DNA from: DATCJA01 sp963814955
GTDB lineage: Bacteria; Acidobacteriota; Vicinamibacteria; Vicinamibacterales; UBA2999
Length of the DNA stretch: 64,000 nt
Reading direction: 5' to 3'
NCBI GenBank assembly: GCA_963814955.1
Contig: CAWFEX010000011.1
Location: 124,001-188,000 of the forward strand
Shown here: piece after piece, positions 25,771 to 34,790 of the stretch
Layout: each line of letters starts with the position of its first letter
How positions within the stretch are numbered: the stretch's first letter is position 1
The notes under the pieces: generated by a model
Seen by the model: only the letters and a program-made list of their open reading frames with translations
What the model was told of the DNA's origin: nothing
The model's database searches: none
Translations under genes and position numbers: made by a program

Positions 25771-26457
25771 TTATTGGCCCTGTCCGGGTCCCTGACCACG
25801 GCCACGGCCGCCGCCACCGCCGCCGCGGCCGCCAACGGTCTCGGGCGGAAGCTTGTTCGAATAGATCTGCTGGTAGCGGACCCGTTTGCCCTCCGCGTCG
25901 AGAAAGCTGAGCGACTGCGTGAACAAGCCAGGCTCAGGGCCGTTCTCGGGCACCGTACCGTCCAGGATGTAGAGCCGGTTGTCGTGCAGATAGATCCCGA
26001 CGAAAGTGCGCGTACCGTCCGCGTTCGTCATGTTCAGCTGATGACCCTCGACCAGATCGATGTAATGCCAGGCATCGTGGGTCACCTTCACACCGGGCCG
26101 CATGCGATACAGCTTGGTTGCGGCGTACTGAATGGAACCCTGGATGTCCATCATCCAGTATTCGGCCTGCCGGAACGAGGGCGGGTGCGGTTTTTCGTAA
26201 TACCGCTTCTCCGCATCGTTGTAGTCAATCACGGTAATCGAGTACCGCTCAGCCCCCCTCGTCGCTCTGTACACGCGGCCAGGGAAGACCAACCCGTACT
26301 CGGACGGCCACTGAATTGTTTCGACTTTGGGCTGGCCGGGCATGTTCACCGTGAAGCGATCCTCGCGGCTCGTGAAGTCCTCCCACTCCTGTGCGTAGGC
26401 TGCCGCCGACGAGGACATGAATATGAGTGCTGCTAGAAACAGTCGAATGACGCGCAT
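25771..26457 (-). CDS. Secreted hypothetical protein with Gly/Arg-rich tail
   Basis: 228 residues; GGAGG nine bases before the ATG. Signal peptide VIRLFLAALIFMSSSAAAYA. The mature part starts EWEDFTSREDRFTVNMPGQP, a pattern seen in secreted proteins that read 'the field is covered by ... PG.P', then AERYSITVIDYNDAEKRYYE and TFVGIYLHDNRLYILDGTVP. The C-terminus is a low-complexity Gly/Arg/Gln tail. I cannot assign a function. It is divergent from the cupin gene. Confidence 0.78.
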   Translation of the reverse strand: MRVIRLFLAALIFMSSSAAAYAQEWEDFTSREDRFTVNMPGQPKVETIQWPSEYGLVFPGRVYRATRGAERYSITVIDYNDAEKRYYEKPHPPSFRQAEYWMMDIQGSIQYAATKLYRMRPGVKVTHDAWHYIDLVEGHQLNMTNADGTRTFVGIYLHDNRLYILDGTVPENGPEPGLFTQSLSFLDAEGKRVRYQQIYSNKLPPETVGGRGGGGGGRGRGQGPGQGQ

Positions 26458-26525
26458 TTCGAGAATCCTCCAGCTGGAAAAGCATTCTGATGGGCAAATG
26501 CAAATCAGTCAAGAAGCTGCGGACG

Positions 26526-26531
26526 TATAAT
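26526..26531 (+). promoter_or_regulatory. -10 box seven bases before the cupin start
   Basis: A perfect TATAAT ends seven bases before the ATG at 26539. With normal spacing the transcript would begin at or next to the start codon, giving a leaderless mRNA. No ribosome site is present, which agrees. The -35 region is not convincing. Confidence 0.55.
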
Positions 26532-26538
26532 CCGCGCC

Positions 26539-27216
26539 ATGTCCACCCCGGCACATGCGGTTGCCGCCGCGGTGCTCCTTTCGGCTGTGGTGCTTGGCCA
26601 GCAGGTCATTCCTGCCGGCGAGGATCCCCATTACAAGCGCCTCCTCTTCACAGCCCATCTACGGCTGTTCGAGATTGCCATCCCTGCAGGTGCCGCCACG
26701 CTGGACCATTCACACGACCACGATATCGTCACGGTCGCGCTCGGCGAGTCGACGGTGCGAACGCGGCAGGCTGGCCCGGAATGGAGCGCGCCCCAGCCTT
26801 ACATGCCCGGCGCGACGAACGTGACGAACTACACGGGTGCGGCGGCGGCGCATCGGGTCGAGAACGTCGGGAAAACGCCGTTCCGCGCGTTTGCGGTCGA
26901 AAACCTGCGCGACCGCGGATGGTCGATGCCGCAATTGATCACGGCTCCCGCGACGACGCTTGTCCAGGAGTCGCGATCGTTTGCCGTTTACGAAGTCCGG
27001 CTGACTGGGTCCACCTCACGGACGAACCACGTACATCAGATGCCAACAGTCGTCATGCTGGTGTCGGGCGGCGTCGAGGTCCAGGGTGGTGGGGGAGAGT
27101 CGGAATTCCGGATCGAAACAGCCGGGCGGTGGTTTCCCTCGCAATGGGACCAGCCTCATACGCTCACGCTCAGCGGGAGTGGCGACGCGCACCTGATCGA
27201 GGTCGAGGCGCGTTAG
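26539..27216 (+). CDS. Secreted cupin-domain protein
   Basis: 225 residues, signal peptide HAVAAAVLLSAVVLGQ. Two cupin-like halves: the first has FEIAIPAGAATLDHSHDHDI, a metal-binding H-x-H-x3-like cluster, and the second has TNHVHQMPTVVMLVSGGVEV. The role is probably small-ligand or metal binding in the periplasm; no enzyme family is obvious. It is probably read from a leaderless transcript (TATAAT at 26526). The run HDHDI lies where the first cupin strand carries its ligands. Confidence 0.75.
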   Translation: MSTPAHAVAAAVLLSAVVLGQQVIPAGEDPHYKRLLFTAHLRLFEIAIPAGAATLDHSHDHDIVTVALGESTVRTRQAGPEWSAPQPYMPGATNVTNYTGAAAAHRVENVGKTPFRAFAVENLRDRGWSMPQLITAPATTLVQESRSFAVYEVRLTGSTSRTNHVHQMPTVVMLVSGGVEVQGGGGESEFRIETAGRWFPSQWDQPHTLTLSGSGDAHLIEVEAR

Positions 27217-27219
27217 TCC

Positions 27220-27334
27220 GCGCACGCTAAAGCGTGCGCGCTACGTTTCATGCGGGACCCGCTCATCCGCGCACGCTGAAGCGTGCGCTCTACATTCAAT
27301 GAGGATCATGTAGCGCGCAGGCTTCAGCCTGCGC
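27220..27334. repeat. Cluster of three REP-like palindromes
   Basis: Three GC-rich hairpins: GCGCACGC/GCGTGCGC at 27220-27239 (loop TAAA) and at 27269-27288 (loop TGAA), and GCGCAGGC/GCCTGCGC at 27315-27334 (loop TTCA). The third is identical to the one at 18074-18093. They lie between convergent genes. Confidence 0.85.
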
Positions 27335-27351
27335 GGCGCGGCGTGCAGCGC

Positions 27352-29706
27352 TCAGGCGACGGCAAGCGCCCGGCGCAGATCGGAAACGGCGAACGGCTTT
27401 GGAAGGACGCCGTCAAATCCGTATTCCTGAAACCGGGCGAGCACCGCGTCGTCTGCATACCCGCTCGTGACGAAGACCAGCACGTCGGATCTGATCTGCC
27501 GGATATGCCGGACGGCTTCGGCGCCCCCCATCCCGCCGGGTACCGTGAGATCGAGAATCGCGATGTCGAACGGCGCGCCATGGTTTTCAGCGGCACGGAA
27601 GCGATGGATCGCGTCCTCGCCCGATACCGCCACCTCCGTCACGAAGCCGAGCGACTGAAGCATCTCCTGCGCGACTTCGGCCACCATCTCGTCGTCATCC
27701 ATGAGGAGGACGCGCCCCCCGGCTGGACGAACCTCGTTCGGCCGCCGTTCGACCTCCATCGTAACGGGACGCGTCGAGGCGGGCAGGTAGACGCTGAATG
27801 TTGCGCCTTCACCGGGCCGGGAGTCGACACGGATCGCGCCGCCATGTGCGCGAACGATCGAATAGGTGATGGCGAGGCCGAGCCCGGAGCCCTTTTCCTT
27901 GGTGGTGAAGTACGGATCGAATATCCGGTTCAGCGTTTCCGGCTGAATTCCGACTCCCTGGTCGTGCACCGTCAGGCAGACGTAACGCCCCGGAGTCAGC
28001 CCGGTATTGGCCGGGAGCGTGTCAGCGGTGATCTCGAGGTTCTCGAGGGATACATCAACCAGGCCACCCCGCGGCATCGCCTGCATGGCGTTGAGCACCA
28101 GGTTGTGGACCACCTGGGCAATCTGGTTCGTGTCCACGTCGGCCGGCCATGCGTCACCCAGGATCCGGAAGCGCGGCGCAATCGGTGAGCCGCTGAGAAC
28201 AAACCGCGTGCACTCGATGACGAGCTCGCCGATCGACGCGGTCGTTTTGATGGGGCTGCCGCCCTTTGAGAACGTAAGCAGCTGACTTGTGACGCCGCGC
28301 GCGCGTGCGGATGCGGCCGCTGCCTGTTCGAGACGCGTGCGGAGTGCGTGCTGGTCGGGCTGGATAAGGTCCTGGGCGAGCGACAGGTTGCCGACAACGC
28401 CCGTCAGAATGTTGTTGAAATCGTGAGCCAGGCCGCCAGCCAGCACGCCCAGCGACTCGAGCTGTGCGGCTTTGGCGCGCTCCTGCTCGGCCCGCGCGAT
28501 GTGAGTAATGTCCCTCAATACCCACACTGCGCCTGCGACTTCGCCTTCCGCGTTGCGGGTCGGCGTTCCGGAGACCTCGAGCAGGGGGATCCGGCTGTCT
28601 GCGGGGACTTCGTTCACGAGCCGGACGGCCTTGCCGTCCTGCAGCAGACGCAGTGCATCCTTGTGAGCCGGCGGCGAAAAACCCAACGAGGCGAGCAGGG
28701 CCACAACGGGCCGTTCGCCGGATTTTTCCGGCGCGACGGCAGTCAATCGGCGCGCCTCGTCGTTCATCAACAGAATGGATCCGTCGCGATCGACCATCAT
28801 CACGCCGTCACGGATTGTCTGCACCGTCACAGAGAGCCGCGAACTTTCGAGGACCAGTCGTTCCTTCTCTGCGGCCAGCGCGGCTTCCGACTGCTGCGCG
28901 CGCGCCAGCGCCGCTTGCGTCGTCACCACCGCCCGTGAGAGCTCAGCGGCGTGGCGGCGCTCTTCATCGATACGACGCAGCGACAGCTGATATGCGCGAT
29001 ACGACACGTAAAGAGGCACCAGCGCCGACGGGAGCAGCAAGTACTCTTCGTGGATCACGATCAAGCCGACGACGCCGGCCGCGGCACCCGAGAGGAAGTA
29101 GCTCGGTGCGCTCCAGAAGAATTCCCAATACCACGCACGAAGCGGAGACAGGCCGTTCGAGAGTCCAATGGCGGTTGCGACAAGGCCGGTGTTCAGGAGG
29201 AAGTAGGTCGCGGTTGTCGCAGCCAGCGGTACCAGCGTCGTTCCCGCCAGGTCGCCACCGAGGGCCCGCCAGACAAGCCCGGCCGCCTGGACCGTGATGG
29301 CCACGGAGGCGATGCTGAACGCGGCTCGATAGAGTGGCTGCGAACGGCGAACACGGAGCGTACACTGCAACAGAACCCCGGCCGACGACGTGAGCATCGC
29401 GACGTCGGCGCCGAGCGTCATCAGTGCCAGGAGATCGGCGGCGCAGGCCATCGACATTGTCGAAACGCCGCGCCACAACGGAAGCCGCAGCTTGAAGTTC
29501 GAGAGCAGCAGCGAGGCTCCGAGCAGCGCAAGCGTGAGGATCAGATTGGAGAAGGAGCGCGGAAAGTGATCGACGAGCAGAACGAGGCCGGCTGCGGTTA
29601 CTCCTCCGATATAGAGCAGTCCGGGCCACTTTCGCGCGGTGCTCTTGGCGTCGGAAGCGGTTGCGGGCAAGATCTCCCGCGACGCATGCACGTCGGCAGG
29701 CGACAT
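27352..29706 (-). CDS. Hybrid sensor histidine kinase with membrane sensor, PAS and receiver domains
   Basis: 784 residues. Residues about 30-235 hold six to eight membrane helices, about 240-290 a coiled coil (EERRHAAELSRAV), and about 295-400 a PAS domain (IRDGVMMVDRDGSILLMNDE). The kinase core has GGLAHDFNNILTGVVGN with the phospho-acceptor His about 428, the N box HNLVLNAMQA, HDQGVGIQPE and GSGLGLAI. A C-terminal receiver spans about 664-784, with acidic LMDDDEM, Asp about 719 in AILDLTVPGG, and Lys about 770 in LPKPF. All catalytic elements are intact. The membrane domain is homologous by eye to that of the GGDEF-EAL protein at 32194-34722. Confidence 0.92.
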   Translation of the reverse strand: MSPADVHASREILPATASDAKSTARKWPGLLYIGGVTAAGLVLLVDHFPRSFSNLILTLALLGASLLLSNFKLRLPLWRGVSTMSMACAADLLALMTLGADVAMLTSSAGVLLQCTLRVRRSQPLYRAAFSIASVAITVQAAGLVWRALGGDLAGTTLVPLAATTATYFLLNTGLVATAIGLSNGLSPLRAWYWEFFWSAPSYFLSGAAAGVVGLIVIHEEYLLLPSALVPLYVSYRAYQLSLRRIDEERRHAAELSRAVVTTQAALARAQQSEAALAAEKERLVLESSRLSVTVQTIRDGVMMVDRDGSILLMNDEARRLTAVAPEKSGERPVVALLASLGFSPPAHKDALRLLQDGKAVRLVNEVPADSRIPLLEVSGTPTRNAEGEVAGAVWVLRDITHIARAEQERAKAAQLESLGVLAGGLAHDFNNILTGVVGNLSLAQDLIQPDQHALRTRLEQAAAASARARGVTSQLLTFSKGGSPIKTTASIGELVIECTRFVLSGSPIAPRFRILGDAWPADVDTNQIAQVVHNLVLNAMQAMPRGGLVDVSLENLEITADTLPANTGLTPGRYVCLTVHDQGVGIQPETLNRIFDPYFTTKEKGSGLGLAITYSIVRAHGGAIRVDSRPGEGATFSVYLPASTRPVTMEVERRPNEVRPAGGRVLLMDDDEMVAEVAQEMLQSLGFVTEVAVSGEDAIHRFRAAENHGAPFDIAILDLTVPGGMGGAEAVRHIRQIRSDVLVFVTSGYADDAVLARFQEYGFDGVLPKPFAVSDLRRALAVA

Positions 29707-29817
29707 TGTGGGTTACTTCCTTTGTTCGAGAAAGAGCCGCCGTCGGGCGAAGGGGGATGGTATCACTGCCAGTGAGCCCGGCGTCACGATGACGCAAGCG
29801 ACCGAAAGGTAGAGCGC

Positions 29818-30570
29818 ATGACGAGCCGTGACCAGGGGCAGAACGCGAACGGAGCGGACAAGGAAGGCTGCACGCCCGAGACCCTCGTTGCATTGAGCCG
29901 CGCGGTGACGACCGCACGACTCCTTTCGGGCGTGGTGCACGAGGTGAACAATGCGCTCCTTGTGATCACCGGAACCGTCGAACTTCTCGAGGCCCGATCC
30001 GATCTGCCCGAGGCCGCGAACCGGCCCATCGAACGACTTCGCGCCCAGAGCCACCGAATGGCGGCCGCCATCGCGCAGGTCGCCGCGTTTACGCAGGCCC
30101 AGATCGGCGAGCGCGGCGACGTCGACCTCGGCGAGCTGGCACGGGTCGCAGTGGATCTAAGACGGTTTGCGATCACTCGTGCTGGCCTCACCATTCAGTT
30201 CGATGCGAGCGCCCAGCCGTGCCTCGTGCATGCGAGCGCGACGCAACTCCAGCAGGCAATTCTCAATCTCATCATCAACGCCGAACAGGCACTGGCCGGC
30301 ACACGCGGCCAGATCGGCGTGCAGGTTGCCACCGCGGATGCGTGGGGAACAGTGCGCGTCTCCGACCGCCGTCCACAGCCGCTGGCAAAGCCGGCCGATC
30401 TCTTCGAACCGTTCGTGGCGACCCGCGCCCCATCGGACACGTCCGGGCTGAATCTGTTTGCGGCGCGAGCGATTGCGGAAGCCCATGGCGGCGAGCTGGC
30501 CGTCGACGAACAAGGAGAGGGAACTTCGTTCATCGTTCGGGTGCCGGCGTCGTCGAAGAGCCGGCGCTAG
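29818..30570 (+). CDS. Sensorless histidine-kinase-like protein with degenerate ATP site
   Basis: 250 residues, divergent from the hybrid kinase. The dimerisation helix has LLSGVVHEVNNALLVITGT with a His in the H-box position. The ATPase-like half retains an N box (AILNLIINAEQAL), but the G1 box DxGxG is replaced by VRVSDRRPQPLAKP and the G2 box reads SGLNLFAARAIAEAHGGEL. It may bind nucleotide poorly, acting as a phosphotransfer or dimerisation partner for the neighbouring kinase or NtrC regulator. The stop codon overlaps that of the NtrC gene on the other strand (CTAG). Confidence 0.75.
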   Translation: MTSRDQGQNANGADKEGCTPETLVALSRAVTTARLLSGVVHEVNNALLVITGTVELLEARSDLPEAANRPIERLRAQSHRMAAAIAQVAAFTQAQIGERGDVDLGELARVAVDLRRFAITRAGLTIQFDASAQPCLVHASATQLQQAILNLIINAEQALAGTRGQIGVQVATADAWGTVRVSDRRPQPLAKPADLFEPFVATRAPSDTSGLNLFAARAIAEAHGGELAVDEQGEGTSFIVRVPASSKSRR

Positions 30571-31964
30571 GCGACTCCTTGTTCGAGCTGAAGCCTCTGC
30601 AATTTGTCAATGAATGTCGTTCGGCTCAGGTTCAGTAATCGAGCCGCCTGACGTTTGTTGCCTCCGGTCTTCTCGAGGCAGCGCAGAATCAGATCGCGTT
30701 CGAGCTGCGAGACCACCGAACTGAAGTCGAGTCCTTCGTCGGGAATCGTGATGCCGGGATGGAAATCCTCGCCGCCCGGGCTGCGAATGTCCTCCGGCAG
30801 CGCTTCGAGCCGTATTTCGTCGCCCGTTGCACTCATGACAACGGCGTGCTCGACGGCGTTTTCAAGCTGACGTACGTTGCCGGGCCAGTGATACGACATG
30901 AGCAGCCGCAGCGCTTCCTGGGTGAGCGGCTTCTCCTTCATCCCGTTCTCGCGACACGACTTCTTGATCATGTGCTGCGCGAGAAGGGAGATATCTCCGC
31001 GCCGTGCGCGAAGCGGAGGCAGCGTGACCGGAATGACGGTCAAACGGTAGTACAGGTCCTCGCGGAACTTGCCTTCCTTGACGAGCACCCGCAAATCGGC
31101 GTTGGTGGCCGCGATCACGCGGATGTCCACCTTCATCGTCTTTGAGTCGCCCAGCCGCTCGAATTCGCGCTCCTGAAGCGCACGCAGCAGCTTGACCTGG
31201 GTGGAGAGAGGCATCAAGGCGACTTCGTCAATGAACAGAGTCCCCTTATGAGCCAGTTCGAACCGTCCTACACGCGCGGACACGGCTCCAGTGAATGCGC
31301 CTTTCGCGTGTCCGAACAGCTCGGCCTCGATAAGGCTCTCGGGGAGCGCCGCCGCGTTGAACGCGACGAAACGCTGCTCGGCGCGCGGGGAGTGGTGGTG
31401 AATGGTGCGGGCGACCAGTTCCTTGCCGGTTCCCGTTTCGCCCTGAATCAGCACGGTGCTGTTCATCGGGGAGATCAGTTCCAGCGTCGAAAAGAGCTCC
31501 TGCATGGCGCGGTCGCGGCCGACGATGCTGTCGAAGCCGAAGCGGCCGCGCAGCTGCGCGCGCAACTCTGCGTTCTCCAAACGCAGCCGCTGCTGGTCGA
31601 TCGCGGCGCCTATCACCCGTGCGAGTTGCGTGAGCTGAAACGGCTTGATCAGGAAGTCGATGGCGCCGTGTTTGATCGCCTCTACGGCCTCGGTGACCCC
31701 GCCGAAGCCCGTCATGACGACGGCCTTGATATCGGGATACCGGCTGACGGCGCTTTCCAGAACAGTCATGCCGCTGGCGTCGGGCAGGTGAAGGTCGATC
31801 ACCAGACCGTCGTACGCATAGGCCTCGAGGCGCTCGATGGCCGCCGCGGCGTCCGCGCATTCGGCCACGGCGAAGCCGCCGGATTCGAGCGACTCCGCAA
31901 GCGTCTGCCTCAGGTCGGCATCGTCTTCGACGATCAGGACAGAGCGTTGGGACAGGTTGGTCAT
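30567..31964 (-). CDS. NtrC-family sigma-54 response regulator
   Basis: 465 residues from the ATG at 31964; an in-frame start at 32051 would only add a basic leader. The receiver domain has SVLIVEDDADLRQTL with the acidic pair, Asp in GLVIDLHLPDASG and Lys in DFLIKPFQ. The AAA domain has Walker A GETGTGKE, the sigma-54 loop KGAFTGAV, Walker B TLFIDEV and REDLYYRLTVIPVTLPPLRA. The C-terminal Fis-type HTH ends GGNKRQAARLLNLSRTTFID. Activates sigma-54 promoters when phosphorylated; the hybrid kinase next door is the likely partner. It shows what the miniature protein at 4875-5339 has lost. Confidence 0.94.
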   Translation of the reverse strand: MTNLSQRSVLIVEDDADLRQTLAESLESGGFAVAECADAAAAIERLEAYAYDGLVIDLHLPDASGMTVLESAVSRYPDIKAVVMTGFGGVTEAVEAIKHGAIDFLIKPFQLTQLARVIGAAIDQQRLRLENAELRAQLRGRFGFDSIVGRDRAMQELFSTLELISPMNSTVLIQGETGTGKELVARTIHHHSPRAEQRFVAFNAAALPESLIEAELFGHAKGAFTGAVSARVGRFELAHKGTLFIDEVALMPLSTQVKLLRALQEREFERLGDSKTMKVDIRVIAATNADLRVLVKEGKFREDLYYRLTVIPVTLPPLRARRGDISLLAQHMIKKSCRENGMKEKPLTQEALRLLMSYHWPGNVRQLENAVEHAVVMSATGDEIRLEALPEDIRSPGGEDFHPGITIPDEGLDFSSVVSQLERDLILRCLEKTGGNKRQAARLLNLSRTTFIDKLQRLQLEQGVA

Positions 31965-32193
31965 CGTAGGGCCGGATCGACAAGGGAGCCTGAAATCCGG
32001 TCCGCGCCGCCTCTCCGATCGAGCCGGCGGGTCGGGTTTCAGTGTCAACACATATATCGGACTGAGAAAAAGAGTCGATTAGCCGACACCCGTGCTCGGT
32101 CTGACGTCGCTATGACGGACGCGTGTGCAGGGACGTGCAATCGTGGGAAAGTGACTCGAAAGCGCCGGCGGGGCGGTGGTACTGACCGACGCG

Positions 32194-34722
32194 CTACATG
32201 ACCCGCCGCGGCATGACGGCGTGGATTTCACTACCTTTGTGATGCGCAACCGGCCGCCGGCGAGGAGGCGAGGAGTGTGGCTCGGGCTGGCTTGCGAGAT
32301 AAGCACGCGCCTCCGCGGCGGTCAAGGGACGCGAGAACAGATATCCCTGGGCGTGTGGACAATCGAGCGCGCGCAAATGCTTCGCCTGCTGGGCCGTCTC
32401 GACCCCTTCCGCAATCACACCCATCCCGAGTTGCCGCGCGAGATTGACGATGCTTCCAACGATTGGGGCGTCGTTGTGGACGCCGCCGATGCGGCTGATG
32501 AAGGACTGATCGATCTTCAGCGCGTCGAGGCGGTACCGGTGCAGGTAACTGAGCGACGAGAATCCTGTCCCGAAGTCGTCCAGATAGAGCTCCACCGGAA
32601 TCGACCGCAGCTCGTCGAGCCGCTGCGCGACGGCGTCTGAGCTGTTGAGCAGGAAGCTTTCGGTGATTTCGAGCCGGAGGGTTCCCGGCAGCAGACCACT
32701 AGTGTTGATGGCCTGGCGGACCTCGTCAACCAGAGTGGGTCGATCGAACAGCTTGGACGAAATGTTGATCGTCAGCGTGAGCGGCCGGCCGAACGCGCGC
32801 TGCCAATCGGCGACCTGTGTACACGCTTCGCCCAACACCCAATCGGTCAGCGGACTAATCAGGCGGGTCTCTTCAGCGACCTTGATGAATTCGGACGGGT
32901 ACACCACCTTGCCGTCGGGACGCACCCACCGGACGAGAGCCTCGAACCCGCACACATCCTGCGTTTCGAGCTCGATAATCGGCTGGTAATGGACGTCGAA
33001 CTCGTGGCGCTCGAGCGCGCGACGGAGCTCCGTTTCCAGCGTCAGACGGCGAATCGCCAGCTCGTGCATCGAGGGATCGAATGCCTGGCACTGCGAGCGG
33101 CCGAGTGCCTTTGCGCGATACATGGCGATGTCGGCGTCGCGCAGCAGGTCGTCGGAATCGCGGTAGCGGCTGTCGCCGAAAGCGATGCCGACGCTCGCCG
33201 ACGCGTAAATTTCATGCCCGTCGATCTCGAAGGGCTCGAGCAGCGACGCGTGCAGCCGATCTGCGATGGTTGTGGCGCTCTGAGTGTCGCGGATTCCTTC
33301 GAGCAGGATGGCGAACTCGTCACCGCCGAGGCGCGCCATGGAGTCGCCTGGTCTGAGAAGGTTGAGAATGCGGTCGCCGATCGCAACGAGGAAGCGATCG
33401 CCTATCTGATGACCAAGACTGTCGTTGATTAACTTGAAGCGATCCAGGTCGACGAACAGCACGGCAAAGCCGTACGAGGCAGCGCGCCGTGTCTTGAGCA
33501 GCGCCCGGTCGAGCAACTCGGCAAACAGTGAGCGGTTGGCCAGGCCCGTCAAACCGTCGTGGAGAGCGGCGTGCGAGAGCTCGTCCTGAATGCGCCGGCG
33601 CTCGGTAACGTCGGTCTGAGATCCCGCCATGCGAACCGGACAGCCGGCCTCGTCACGCACGGCGACGCCCCTGCACAGCACCCAGCGGTGCGTGCCGTCG
33701 AGATGGCACATGCGGTACTCGTGCTCGAAGTGGGCTGTTTCACCGGCCAGGTGACGCTGCAGAGCGCTGCGCAGGGCAGTGACGTCCTCGCCGTGGACGA
33801 GGCGGAACCATTCGTCCATGTGCTCGATCCGCTGGTCGCCGGGCAGGCCGATCATGAACTTCCAGCGTTCGGACACGTAGAACGCATCGATCGTCAGATC
33901 CCAGTCCCACAATCCATCGTTCGATCCCGCGGCCGACAGCGCGTAACGCTGCTCCGAATCGCGAGCGGCCCGAAGCGCCTCCACGGTCTGGTTGTGCAGC
34001 CGGTGCATCTCTTCGCGATGCCGCTGCTCCGCGGTGATGCGTTCGAGGTAAATCCGGTAGGAGCGAAACGTCAGATAAACAGGCGCGGCCGCAAGCGGGA
34101 TGAGCCAGCCGAAACCGGTCGTCCACGCGCCCGCAGCGACGGCGGCCGCACCCGCACCCACGAAATAGCTGGGCGCCGTCCACAGGAAGTTGCTTTGCCA
34201 TACGCGCCACAACGACTGGTTGGTGGAGAGTCCAACGGCAGTGGCGACGATGCTGGTATTGAGCAGGTAGTACACAAGCGCGGCCGCAACGAGCGCTCGA
34301 ACCACGTCAAGGTTGAAGGTGCCTACCTGGCCGCCGAGCAACGTAAAGACCAGGCCCGCCCCGTAGACCGTGACGATCAGCGCCGCGATATTGAAGAGCG
34401 TTCGATACGCCGGGTTCTGCCGCGTGATTTTCGTTGTCGACTGCGTCCATGCGCTTAGCGCCGCCACGAGCATGGTCGGGCCGGGACCGAGCAGAAGGAG
34501 CGACGCGAAATCGATGGTGTACGAAACCGACAGGTTGGAAGCGCCGCTCGTACCGAGGGGGAGCCGCAGCTTGAGGCCGGACGCGATCGCGGATGCGGCA
34601 GCAACGGCCGCAAACAACAGAGGCTCGGGGAGCGTCGTCGGAAGGTATGTCGCGAGGACGACACACCCCCCGAGGATGACCGCTCCCACAAAGAGACGCG
34701 CGGGCCAAGGCAGATTACGCAT
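32194..34722 (-). CDS. Membrane GGDEF-EAL cyclic-di-GMP protein with PAS domain
   Basis: 842 residues. Residues about 8-225 are the multi-helix membrane domain shared with the hybrid kinase (both contain YYLLNT/YFLLNT, VATAVGLS/VATAIGLS and WTAPSYF/WSAPSYF). A PAS3 domain follows at about 255-375 (SNDGLWDWDLTIDAFYVSER). The GGDEF domain has an intact RLGGDEF at about 464-470. The EAL domain has FEALVRW at about 593-599, DDFGTGFSSL and KIDQSFI. Both cyclase and phosphodiesterase motifs are conserved, so either activity is possible. The tail is Pro/Arg/His-rich. Confidence 0.93.
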   Translation of the reverse strand: MRNLPWPARLFVGAVILGGCVVLATYLPTTLPEPLLFAAVAAASAIASGLKLRLPLGTSGASNLSVSYTIDFASLLLLGPGPTMLVAALSAWTQSTTKITRQNPAYRTLFNIAALIVTVYGAGLVFTLLGGQVGTFNLDVVRALVAAALVYYLLNTSIVATAVGLSTNQSLWRVWQSNFLWTAPSYFVGAGAAAVAAGAWTTGFGWLIPLAAAPVYLTFRSYRIYLERITAEQRHREEMHRLHNQTVEALRAARDSEQRYALSAAGSNDGLWDWDLTIDAFYVSERWKFMIGLPGDQRIEHMDEWFRLVHGEDVTALRSALQRHLAGETAHFEHEYRMCHLDGTHRWVLCRGVAVRDEAGCPVRMAGSQTDVTERRRIQDELSHAALHDGLTGLANRSLFAELLDRALLKTRRAASYGFAVLFVDLDRFKLINDSLGHQIGDRFLVAIGDRILNLLRPGDSMARLGGDEFAILLEGIRDTQSATTIADRLHASLLEPFEIDGHEIYASASVGIAFGDSRYRDSDDLLRDADIAMYRAKALGRSQCQAFDPSMHELAIRRLTLETELRRALERHEFDVHYQPIIELETQDVCGFEALVRWVRPDGKVVYPSEFIKVAEETRLISPLTDWVLGEACTQVADWQRAFGRPLTLTINISSKLFDRPTLVDEVRQAINTSGLLPGTLRLEITESFLLNSSDAVAQRLDELRSIPVELYLDDFGTGFSSLSYLHRYRLDALKIDQSFISRIGGVHNDAPIVGSIVNLARQLGMGVIAEGVETAQQAKHLRALDCPHAQGYLFSRPLTAAEARAYLASQPEPHSSPPRRRPVAHHKGSEIHAVMPRRVM

Positions 34723-34790
34723 GCTGACGGTCGCGGGACCGGTTCGCGTCGATGTTCAGCTGGCGCGGCGCGGTGTCACGCGGGTCCGGG

